A stretch of DNA of 14,278 bases from Brucellaceae bacterium (GTDB lineage Bacteria; Pseudomonadota; Alphaproteobacteria; Rhizobiales; Rhizobiaceae), in contig JAIRVW010000098.1 in the NCBI GenBank assembly GCA_031253705.1, positions 1 through 14,278 of the forward strand, in the 5' to 3' direction. The translations under genes were made by a program, and so were the position numbers. How positions within the stretch are numbered: the first letter of the stretch is position 1; each line of letters begins with the position of its first letter. Under the pieces are notes generated by a model. That model was not told where the DNA came from, did no database searches, and was given only the letters and a program-made list of their open reading frames with translations. Positions 7,645 to 13,830 of this stretch are shown piece by piece.

Positions 7645-8115
7645 TTATTTGGTTTCCGGTGTCTTCTTGCCGGAAACCATATTGGTCCAGCGCCCGGATA
7701 CCAGCCAGTAGACAAAGCCGCCGGTGATACCTGCGGCAGCAATGCTCATCAGCATCATTGCTTCATCGGTATTGTTTACATCCGGCTCAAAGCCTGCAAC
7801 GAAAAGCACAATACCGGCAGCCATGCCGCCCAGACAATAAAACAGGCTGTCGCGCTTGTTGAAATATTCGCCGGCAGCGATCAGGATGAGTGCAGGCCAG
7901 AAGGCGAGATAGCTGATAATGATGGCCATGAACGGCGTGGCAACGAGCAGCCCTGCCCCGAAACCATATTCAAAACCGTCATTGATAATATCCGGCAGAA
8001 AGCCGATGGTCGCCAAAAGCAATATATTGAGCAACAAACCTGCAGCCAGAACGGCACAGCCATAGCCAAAAACAATGACTGTGAACCGGCCGATCAGTTG
8101 CAGGCTGCTGTTCAT
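7645..8115 (-). CDS. four-helix membrane protein of unknown function, coupled to rlmN
   Basis: A 156-residue protein with no family I recognise. Four hydrophobic segments are visible at about 11-40, 53-80, 92-109 and 121-139, with a charged loop GEYFNKRDS (82-90) and an acidic loop FEPDVNNTDEA (109-119) between them. The tail after about 146 is polar (GKKTPETK). The ATG at 8113-8115 is separated from the rlmN stop (TAA, 8117-8119) by a single base, so translation is probably coupled; an upstream start inside rlmN is not needed. The final codons overlap a 10-bp hairpin (TGGTTTCCGG 7650-7659 with CCGGAAACCA 7670-7679). That hairpin may slow transcription from both sides but has no T-run. Composition matches the neighbours. 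Confidence 0.75.
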   Translation of the reverse strand: MNSSLQLIGRFTVIVFGYGCAVLAAGLLLNILLLATIGFLPDIINDGFEYGFGAGLLVATPFMAIIISYLAFWPALILIAAGEYFNKRDSLFYCLGGMAAGIVLFVAGFEPDVNNTDEAMMLMSIAAAGITGGFVYWLVSGRWTNMVSGKKTPETK

Positions 8116-8116
8116 T

Positions 8117-9355
8117 TTAGTCTTCGCCGTGATTAGCAATCATCATAGCTTCCAGCGCCAGACGATCGGTCTTGCGCATGCGCTCGGATTCCGATTTCAG
8201 CTGACCGCAGGCAGCAAGAATATCGCGGCCGCGCGGTGTGCGGATCGGCGAGGCATAGCCCGCTGCATTCACATAATCGGCGAAACGCTCAATCTGTTCC
8301 CAGTCGGAGCACTGGTAGTTGGTGCCCGGCCACGGATTGAACGGAATGAGATTGATCTTGGCCGGAATACCTTTGAGCAGCTGTACCAGCTTCTTGGCAT
8401 CTTCGAGGCTGTCATTGACGTCTTTGAGCATCACATATTCAAAGGTGATGCGCTTGGCATTGGACAGACCCGGATAGGCGCGGCAGGCTTTGATCAGCTC
8501 TTCCAGCGGATATTTCTTATTGATCGGTACCAGCATATCGCGCAGATCATCGCGCACCGCATGGAGCGAGATCGCCAGCATTACGCCGATTTCTTCGCCT
8601 GTGCGGTAAATTTCCGGCACAACACCGGAAGTGGACAGTGTGATACGGCGCTTCGACAGTGACAGACCGTCACCGTCCGAGGCAATCAGCAGAGCTTTTT
8701 TGACATTGTCAAAATTATAAAGCGGCTCGCCCATCCCCATCATTACGATATTGGTTACCTTGCGGCCTTCTGCAGGCACAATGGCACCATCGGGTGTATT
8801 GGTTTCAGGAAAGTCGCCGAGCCGGTCACGGGCAGTGAGAAGCTGGGAGAGAATTTCTTCTGAAGTCAGATTGCGTACCAGTTTCTGTGTGCCGGTATGA
8901 CAGAAAGAACAAGTGAGGGTGCAGCCGACCTGAGAAGAAATACACAGCGTGCCGCGGCCTTCTTCAGGAATATACACGCATTCGATTTCAACAGGGCGTC
9001 CGGCACCGCGCGGCGGAAAGCGGAACAGCCATTTGCGCGTACCGTCGGTGGAGATCTGCTCTTCCACGACCTCCGGACGGGCAATGGTGAAATGCTCGGT
9101 CAGGGCGCTGCGCAGGTCTTTGGAGATATTCGCCATATCGGCAAAATCCGAGACGCCGCGCACATAGAGCCAGTGCCAGAGCTGCGCAACGCGCATTTTA
9201 ATCTGTTTGGCCGGAATGCCGATTTCCAGCAAGGCCTCACCCAGTTCCTCACGGGAAAGCCCGATCAGAGACGGCTTTGGTGCCAGCATCGCACGGGCAT
9301 TGGCTGCCAGAGCATCGCGGGTCTGAGGCGTGGTAAGGTCATAAGAAATAGACAT
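8117..9355 (-). CDS. rlmN: dual-specificity 23S rRNA/tRNA (adenine-C2) methyltransferase RlmN
   Basis: A radical-SAM enzyme that methylates C2 of A2503 in 23S rRNA and A37 of a set of tRNAs. The 412-residue protein carries the [4Fe-4S] motif CTLTCSFC with Cys145, Cys149 and Cys152. The mechanistic cysteines are Cys138 (in [10 protein letters not shown]) and Cys383 (in AACGQL), in the spacing expected from the E. coli enzyme (118 and 355). [10 protein letters not shown] (205-214) is the SAM-binding GxGEP block. LSTSGVVP (240-247) and [11 protein letters not shown] (263-273) are also typical; Ala replaces the more common Ala/Ser/Pro types in the SLHA motif without concern. The N-terminal helical RNA-binding region (about 30-110) is intact. 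The start is ATG 9353-9355 with a weak Shine-Dalgarno. An antibiotic-resistance Cfr identity is unlikely given the full RlmN motifs and chromosomal context. The downstream membrane gene is 1 nt away. Confidence 0.97.
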   Translation of the reverse strand: MSISYDLTTPQTRDALAANARAMLAPKPSLIGLSREELGEALLEIGIPAKQIKMRVAQLWHWLYVRGVSDFADMANISKDLRSALTEHFTIARPEVVEEQISTDGTRKWLFRFPPRGAGRPVEIECVYIPEEGRGTLCISSQVGCTLTCSFCHTGTQKLVRNLTSEEILSQLLTARDRLGDFPETNTPDGAIVPAEGRKVTNIVMMGMGEPLYNFDNVKKALLIASDGDGLSLSKRRITLSTSGVVPEIYRTGEEIGVMLAISLHAVRDDLRDMLVPINKKYPLEELIKACRAYPGLSNAKRITFEYVMLKDVNDSLEDAKKLVQLLKGIPAKINLIPFNPWPGTNYQCSDWEQIERFADYVNAAGYASPIRTPRGRDILAACGQLKSESERMRKTDRLALEAMMIANHGED

Positions 9356-9592
9356 CGGTTTTACTTAAGGCTCACAATTGCACGGCCGCATCAGAAGGAT
9401 AAAATCCTGATTTATGACTGATAAAGCGGCACTGTTGCATGATTTAAAGGGGGCTGATTTTCGCGTTGTATCCGCAAGAATGCCCTGAAGTGCGGCCTCA
9501 TAGCATGGAAATGGCGCTACGTCACGCTTTTATCAAGAGCTCTTCTTTGCGTGTTTTTGGTAAACACCGCCGGAATGTATAAAAGAATGCAA
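9356..9592. other. intergenic stretch upstream of rlmN, no gene seen
   Basis: No coding frame is convincing. It should contain the rlmN promoter, but I cannot place it. A perfect 10-bp palindrome AAGAGCTCTT is at 9535-9544, and an imperfect hairpin ATCAG-A-AGGAT / ATCCTGAT is at about 9390-9410. Neither has a clear role. Confidence 0.4.
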
Positions 9593-9618
9593 AAAAGCCG
9601 GACATAAATCCGGCTTTT
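9593..9618 (-). terminator. Rho-independent terminator of the IalB-family gene
   Basis: AAAAGCCGGA (9593-9602) and TCCGGCTTTT (9609-9618) form a perfect 10-bp stem with a 6-nt loop. Read leftward the stem ends in a T-run (complement of A6 at 9591-9596). It lies about 70 bp beyond the stop of the gene at 9688. Confidence 0.88.
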
Positions 9619-9644
9619 AAACTTTTCAGATTGGTATCTGTATG

Positions 9645-9696
9645 CTTCTGACCAGCCCGCGTCAGCGGCACTTCTGACCTGCCCGCTTTAGCGGCA
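9645..9696. repeat. 26-bp imperfect tandem duplication over the stop codon of the IalB-family gene
   Basis: Copies at 9645-9670 and 9671-9696 match at 23 of 26 positions. On the gene's strand each copy reads Lys-Cys-Arg-stop in the gene frame context: AAGTGCCGCTAA in the used copy and AAGTGCCGCTGA in the downstream one. Each copy also contains a tiny CCGC/GCGG hairpin. Confidence 0.85.
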
Positions 9697-10191
9697 CTTT
9701 TGAATAGCAGCGAGTGCTGCTGAAATGCCTTTCAGCGAATAGGTGTAGCTGGTTTTTGTACCGCGTTTTGATGCGGCACTGATGACCATGTCCGAACCGC
9801 CGCGCATTGCAGCAATCAGTTTTGGCTCTTCCGCAGCATTTTCCATCCAGCCGGATTTACCATTGGTGAACATGGTAAAACGCGCATTGCCGATGGTGAC
9901 AGTCACCTTGGAATTGGCCTGCAGCTCATAACCGGCCATAAATTGCGGTTCAAAAGATACATTCTGACCAGGCTTCTGACTGACGAGGAAGAAATTATCT
10001 CCGTGATCAACGGAAGCAGGCTGCTTCTGGGTCGGGACAGACAGGACATAGCATACTTTACCGTTGCCCGACTGATAGCTATACGCGCCCCAGGCGTTGA
10101 ACTGGCTGATCTGGCTCGGCGACTGGGCAAGCGCACTGCCTGCCATAGCCATTGTGAACACAGAAGCCGCGACGATCGATTTTCCAAGCAT
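9688..10191 (-). CDS. invasion-associated locus B (IalB) family periplasmic protein
   Basis: A 167-residue exported protein. Residues 1-22 are a signal peptide (Lys4, hydrophobic core, ALA before Gln23). The mature part matches the IalB family pattern: FNAWGAYSY (31-39), a KVCYVLS segment, the FFLVSQKPGQ block, AGYELQANSKVTVTIG, FTMFT.GKSGWMENAAEEPKLIAAMRGGSDMVI, then SKRGTKTSYTYSLKG..AAL. One Cys near the N-terminal strand and one in the final KCR may form a disulfide. In Bartonella IalB contributes to erythrocyte invasion, but the family is widespread in free-living alphaproteobacteria, so a virulence role should not be assumed. The ATG at 10189-10191 is preceded by AGGA; the longer frame needs a TTG start and would bury the signal peptide. 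The terminator at 9593 and the duplication at the stop codon belong to this gene. Confidence 0.87.
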   Translation of the reverse strand: MLGKSIVAASVFTMAMAGSALAQSPSQISQFNAWGAYSYQSGNGKVCYVLSVPTQKQPASVDHGDNFFLVSQKPGQNVSFEPQFMAGYELQANSKVTVTIGNARFTMFTNGKSGWMENAAEEPKLIAAMRGGSDMVISAASKRGTKTSYTYSLKGISAALAAIQKCR

Positions 10192-10269
10192 AGGTCCTAC
10201 CGGTTCTCTTTCGTTTTGCTTCAAACTCAAAATCCGGGAAACACGCCTGTCAGGGCACGTCCCGTTTGT

Positions 10270-10289
10270 TTGTCTTAATTTGACTTAAT
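10270..10289. promoter_or_regulatory. tandem TTAA repeat upstream of the IalB-family gene
   Basis: TTGTCTTAAT (10270-10279) and TTGACTTAAT (10280-10289) are adjacent 10-mers with one mismatch, placed 79-98 bp upstream of the ATG. The two TTAA cores are 6 nt apart. CtrA, the cell-cycle regulator of this class, binds TTAA-N7-TTAA, so this is close but not canonical. A one-turn direct repeat also suits OmpR-type regulators. Inference. Confidence 0.4.
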
Positions 10290-10478
10290 CTGGGTTACCA
10301 AACCGTGAAGTTTTGGAGCAAAAGAGTCAATTTTCTGTCGAATATGAAGAATTTCTCACTCAACTGCCCGTAACCGCGACTTCAGCATCAGGAAAACGGC
10401 GATAATTTGTCCGTAGGGCCGTTGATTCTGCATTCGCTGAAATCAGTCACAGAGCAATTGGTGTTACCGGCCGGATGC

Positions 10479-10871
10479 TTAGTTTTTGTTCGCTTCCATA
10501 TCAGGATACTGGCGCAGTGATTGCTGTGCGGCAGCATAGTGCGCCGGTGTAATATGATTGCGCACGGCTGCCAGCGCTGCCATCAATACAGCCATATCAT
10601 CGGTAAAACCGATACCGACAAGCATGTCAGGTACAAAATCGAAAGGCAGCACGAAATAAGCCAGTGCGGCGAGCAGAATTGCCCGCACACGACGTGGTGT
10701 ACGGGGATCAAGTGCACAATAATAAGCGGCGACCAGATCTTCGGTGAAAGGCACACGGCCTGCTGCTTTTTTCAGGGTTTTCCAGAAATTTTTACGCACA
10801 CGGCGGGCGCGGCTTTCCTGTTCGCGCTCGGAGCCCGGCTGCAGAATTTCATCAATTTTAACATCGTCCAT
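10479..10871 (-). CDS. YkvA/DUF1232 family protein
   Basis: A 130-residue protein with a DUF1232 domain, function unknown in the family. The domain covers about 48-112: AYYCALDPRTPRRVRAILLAAL (49-70) then AYFVLPFDFVPDMLVGIGFTDD (71-92), including the diagnostic P-x-D-x-x-PD pattern, then MAVLMAALAAVR. Two hydrophobic stretches (about 62-79 and 92-103) suggest membrane association. The first 45 residues are highly charged and probably cytoplasmic. The ATG at 10869-10871 has GAGG with 7-nt spacing. It stands alone between the IalB-family gene and the pterin dehydratase, all on the minus strand, with gaps of 82 bp (upstream) and 287 bp (downstream), so co-transcription with the dehydratase is possible but not shown. 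Confidence 0.9.
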   Translation of the reverse strand: MDDVKIDEILQPGSEREQESRARRVRKNFWKTLKKAAGRVPFTEDLVAAYYCALDPRTPRRVRAILLAALAYFVLPFDFVPDMLVGIGFTDDMAVLMAALAAVRNHITPAHYAAAQQSLRQYPDMEANKN

Positions 10872-10953
10872 AGCAAAACCTCATTGAGGAAAAGATGGTG
10901 CAGCCTGAGGGGGATTACAAGATACGCGCTGATCTGACGGTGCTGAAAGCCGC

Positions 10954-11247
10954 TCAGCCGGCATAATCATTGATAAGTTGCGCCATGCGTATATCCAGCG
11001 CTGTCAGCCCTTTGGCCGAATGGGTGGTGAGAGTGATTTCAACCTTATTATAGACATTTGACCATTCCGGATGATGGTCGAGTTTTTCGGCAGCCATGGC
11101 AATACGGGTCATAAATGCAAAAGCAGCGTTGAAATCGCGGAACCTGAAATCTTTGCGGATGGAACGCTGATCTTCCGACAAGTCCCAGCCGGTCAGCGTT
11201 GATAATGCGGTGGCAATTTCCTCACGGGAAAGCGGTGTGCGTGACAT
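10954..11247 (-). CDS. phhB: pterin-4a-carbinolamine dehydratase
   Basis: A 97-residue cytoplasmic enzyme that dehydrates 4a-hydroxytetrahydropterin, regenerating the pterin cofactor after phenylalanine hydroxylation; related proteins also act in molybdopterin or other pterin metabolism. The whole active-site signature is present: KLDHHPEWSNVYN (55-67; His58, His59, Pro60, Trp62) and LTTHSAKGLTALD (73-85; His76). The length is normal. The ATG at 11245-11247 has an excellent AGGAG with 7-nt spacing; a longer reading adds six residues (from 11265) and swallows the Shine-Dalgarno. No phenylalanine hydroxylase (phhA) gene is nearby, so the pathway here is not shown by context. Whether the organism has one elsewhere cannot be seen. 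Confidence 0.95.
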   Translation of the reverse strand: MSRTPLSREEIATALSTLTGWDLSEDQRSIRKDFRFRDFNAAFAFMTRIAMAAEKLDHHPEWSNVYNKVEITLTTHSAKGLTALDIRMAQLINDYAG

Positions 11248-11509
11248 AAACAGGCTCCTGAACAAGCGGCGCAGACCTGTTCACTCTATAGCATAATGCT
11301 CTTTTTGTATTGTATTTCTGTCACTCTCTGCTGTGCAGAACTTATCGTAAGAACGAAAATAATTGCCGTATCTTGTGTTTTGTACAGTTTCAGTTCATGT
11401 GACGCTTTCTATTTTAAGCCTGTGTCAGAGCGAATTCTGATCTGATGATCACATAGACTGAAAACATGTTTGTATGCGTGTTTTCCTATTCTGAGTGCCG
11501 GGGGACATC

Positions 11510-11998
11510 ATGCAGCAGCCGTTTTCAATACTTTTCATTTGTCTTGGTAATATCTGCCGTTCTCCGCTCGCTGAAGGTGTCATGCGCTCTGTGTTGCAGG
11601 AGCGTTTTCCGCAGCGTGAATTCCTGATCGATTCCGCAGGCACCAACGGGTATCATACCGGTGAGGCGCCGGACGACCGCTCAATCGCGATTGCCGCGCA
11701 ACACGGTATTGATATTTCCGCGCAGCGCTGCCGTCAGCTGAGTGATGAGGATTTCAGCCGGTTCAATCTGATTTTAGGTATGGATCAGAATAACCTGATG
11801 ACAATCAACCGCCTTGCACCGGCAGGCAGTCCGGCTGTTACAGGCCTGTTCACCGCAATCGCCCGTGACGGGTTTGAAAGTGACAGTGCTGATCGGGGAG
11901 AGGAAATCCCCGATCCGTATTATGGCGGTACTGCCGACTTCCAGCGGGTTTACACGATGGTGCGGGAAGCAGCTGAGGCGCTAGCCGATCAAATGTAA
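11510..11998 (+). CDS. low-molecular-weight phosphotyrosine protein phosphatase
   Basis: A 162-residue cytoplasmic phosphatase of the LMW-PTP/arsenate reductase-like fold. The P-loop CLGNICRS (11-18) has the nucleophile Cys11 and Arg17, followed by SPLAEGV. The second catalytic block is EIPDPYYGG (132-140), where Asp135 is the general acid and the tyrosines shape the substrate pocket. DSAGT (41-45) is also family-typical. The GMDQNNL segment (90-96) fits the conserved GMD(x)xN. The Tyr-rich DPYYGG favours a true tyrosine phosphatase over an ArsC-type reductase. The ATG at 11510 is preceded by GGGGGA with about 6-nt spacing; a GTG at 11495 is in frame but less likely. It is convergent with thpR. 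No tyrosine kinase or polysaccharide cluster adjoins. Confidence 0.93.
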   Translation: MQQPFSILFICLGNICRSPLAEGVMRSVLQERFPQREFLIDSAGTNGYHTGEAPDDRSIAIAAQHGIDISAQRCRQLSDEDFSRFNLILGMDQNNLMTINRLAPAGSPAVTGLFTAIARDGFESDSADRGEEIPDPYYGGTADFQRVYTMVREAAEALADQM

Positions 11999-12056
11999 TA
12001 ATGCGGCGCTGGACGATCAATTCTGATGTGGCATTAGCTGACCGGCTTGGCGCTTT

Positions 12057-12662
12057 TTAAAAAGAATTGTGCAGCGGCGCATCATGGCCGCTGTCAAAGC
12101 CTGCATTATAGGCCGTGCTGCGCAACGGCCAGACTTCTTCCGTGACATAAGGCCCGCCGCCGGTAGATTCCTTGGAGGACATCAGCACAAAACGCGTGAC
12201 GTTAAACGGCAGCGTGGTGAAATTACCGCGCTCGGAGAGGTAGCGGGCAATCTGCATATCCGGCAGACCCTTCAGGCGTGCCAGCGTGACATGCGGCGTA
12301 AACTTGCGCGGGTCAGGCGGCAGGCGCAATCTCTGACAAATGCGTTCCATTTCCGCCTGCAAAGCCAGCAGATCAGGAGAGGGGGCAACGCCTGCATAGA
12401 TACTATGAGGTTTTTTACTGCCGAAAACATCAACGCCTGCCAGCTGCAGTGTGAAGCTCTGCCGGTCAATCCGGTCAAGGGCATGGACAATCTCGTCGGC
12501 GACATGGCCTTCGACATCGCCGATAAACCGTAATGTGATGTGGTAATTTTCCGGATCAATCCAGCGAACAGACCCTTTGGGGCCGATCAGTCCGCCACGC
12601 AATAAAGACAGGGACATTGCGGCGTCGCGGGAGATTTCAAGGGCAGTGAAAAGGCGCGGCAT
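12057..12662 (-). CDS. thpR: RNA 2',3'-cyclic phosphodiesterase (2H family)
   Basis: A 201-residue cytoplasmic enzyme of the 2H phosphoesterase/2'-5' RNA ligase group, which opens 2',3'-cyclic phosphate ends of RNA to 2'-phosphates. The two catalytic HxTx motifs are HITL (41-44) and HVTL (124-127), at the usual spacing, and the N-terminal LFTALEIS and W34-I-D-P are family features. FVLMSSKESTGGGPYVTEEVWPL (about 162-184) is the conserved C-terminal strand block. The length is slightly above the usual 175-190 because of a polar tail after 185. The start at 12660-12662 has a strong GAGGAGG with 5-nt spacing. A CTTTTTAAAAAG palindrome (12053-12064) covers its stop and may help end the convergent transcripts. 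Confidence 0.93.
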   Translation of the reverse strand: MPRLFTALEISRDAAMSLSLLRGGLIGPKGSVRWIDPENYHITLRFIGDVEGHVADEIVHALDRIDRQSFTLQLAGVDVFGSKKPHSIYAGVAPSPDLLALQAEMERICQRLRLPPDPRKFTPHVTLARLKGLPDMQIARYLSERGNFTTLPFNVTRFVLMSSKESTGGGPYVTEEVWPLRSTAYNAGFDSGHDAPLHNSF

Positions 12663-12965
12663 AGCATCCTCCTCAATGGGATATGGTCTCTGACTATGGT
12701 TTTACAAGACCAGCACCATTGGCTTGCGGTCTGGCTTGCAGCAGCAATAGAGCGAGCAAAACGAAGCAGGCTATAAAGCTTTCATCACAGCGAAACACTG
12801 ATCTGGCCGGAGTACAAGTACTTTATAAGACAAGTCGCAGAAGTTTATTCATTCGTATAAATTTCTGCAGGTTTTTACCAGATCATGTATGACGCATTGC
12901 ATAAGTAGCATATGGATTGTGTCAGGAAGATGAATCCCCTGTGCACGCCTGACCGGCCATCAGGG
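12663..12965. other. intergenic stretch between thpR and the arylesterase
   Basis: No convincing gene. A 69-codon frame at 12683-12892 (+) lacks a Shine-Dalgarno and looks random. Small inverted repeats TGGTCT/AGACCA (12684-12689, 12707-12712) and GTCAGG/CCTGAC (12921-12926, 12948-12953) are present. The main structure is the hairpin with T-tract at 12837-12876, listed separately. Confidence 0.45.
12837..12876 (+). terminator. terminator-like hairpin with T5 tract, no upstream gene
   Basis: GCAGAAGTTTAT (12837-12848) pairs with ATAAATTTCTGC (12857-12868), 12 bp with one G-U, around an 8-nt loop. AGG then TTTTT follows (12872-12876). On the plus strand the nearest gene upstream ends at 11998, so it may close an unannotated small RNA. 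The stem is AT-rich and the call is weak. Confidence 0.35.
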
Positions 12966-13643
12966 TCAGTTGAGATCAATTGATTCCTGATCGAGCATGG
13001 CCTTCACCTCTGGCAAAATATTGGTCACCATGACTTTCACACCTTGCGGATTCGGGTGCATTCCGTCTTCCAGTAACAGTGATTTATCAGCAGCAACATC
13101 GTTCAGAAAAAACGGGTAAAGTCTGACCTGATATTTGTCTGCGAGCTTCTGATAGATCGGGTTAAATTGCGCGGCATAATCTGCCCCCATATTCGGTGGT
13201 GCAATCATACCGGCGAGCAAAACCGGAATCCCGCGTTCCTGCAGGCGTGCCAGCATCTGGTCGAGGTTCTTTTCGGTCAGTTCCGGAGAGATGCCGCGCA
13301 GAGCGTCATTGGCGCCGAGTTCGAGAATAACCAGTTGTGTTTCATCCGGCACCGACCAGTCGAGGCGTGCCAGCCCGCCGCTGGTTGTGTCGCCCGATAC
13401 ACCGGCATTGGCGACAGTGGCTTTATAACCGGCTTCTGTCAGGGCTGCCTGCAATTGTGCGGTAAAACCGTCGGTTTGCGCCAGCTGATATCCGGCCATC
13501 AGACTGTCACCAAAGCCGACAATCTGCACAGTATCAGCTGCAGGTTCCTGTGCGCTTGCTGATGATAAGAGTGCCGGTGAGATTGCCATTGAGAGCGCCA
13601 GCACCAATGCCATGCCTGTAAGATGTATAAAGCGCAGTGCCAT
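12966..13643 (-). CDS. secreted SGNH-hydrolase, arylesterase/TesA-like
   Basis: A 225-residue periplasmic GDSL/SGNH esterase, related to E. coli TesA (thioesterase I/protease I/lysophospholipase L1) and to alphaproteobacterial arylesterases. A signal peptide covers 1-31 (hydrophobic 9-29, ASA before Gln32). The four blocks are complete: GFGDSLMAGY (43-52, nucleophile Ser47), VSGDTTSGG (82-90, Gly84), LGANDALRG (109-117, Asn112) and DGMHPNPQG (193-201, Asp193 and His196). The start at 13641-13643 gives a normal signal peptide; the earlier ATGs at 13673 and 13679 lack a ribosome site and would put a charged leader before it. It is divergent from the ABC ATPase, the same arrangement as tesA with ybbA-ybbP in E. 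coli, which supports the TesA-like assignment. The natural substrate is unknown. Confidence 0.92.
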   Translation of the reverse strand: MALRFIHLTGMALVLALSMAISPALLSSASAQEPAADTVQIVGFGDSLMAGYQLAQTDGFTAQLQAALTEAGYKATVANAGVSGDTTSGGLARLDWSVPDETQLVILELGANDALRGISPELTEKNLDQMLARLQERGIPVLLAGMIAPPNMGADYAAQFNPIYQKLADKYQVRLYPFFLNDVAADKSLLLEDGMHPNPQGVKVMVTNILPEVKAMLDQESIDLN

Positions 13644-13830
13644 TTCTTTGTGATCCTGTCCGAAGCCTGTCATCTGCATATGGCGAATATTCTGCGGCTT
13701 ACAAGTGCCAAAACTGTTGCAGGATGAGCAGTATTTGTGCCGTTGCCCTGTACATTCTTCTTATGCGACCCCAGATAGAAAACAATCTGCCTTCAAGGCC
13801 TCCGCCATTTATCAGGGAAATGACGTGACT

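Noticed and set aside
7650..7679. A 10-bp hairpin as terminator for the RhtB/LysE exporter gene
   Set aside because: There is no T-run on either strand, and it lies inside the coding end of the convergent membrane-protein gene.
8897..9421. A 174-codon plus-strand frame opposite rlmN
   Set aside because: It is the antisense shadow of conserved RlmN sequence and carries no motif of its own.
12053..12064. CTTTTTAAAAAG palindrome as a bidirectional terminator
   Set aside because: Only A-T pairs with no loop; it may help but does not qualify as a terminator by itself.
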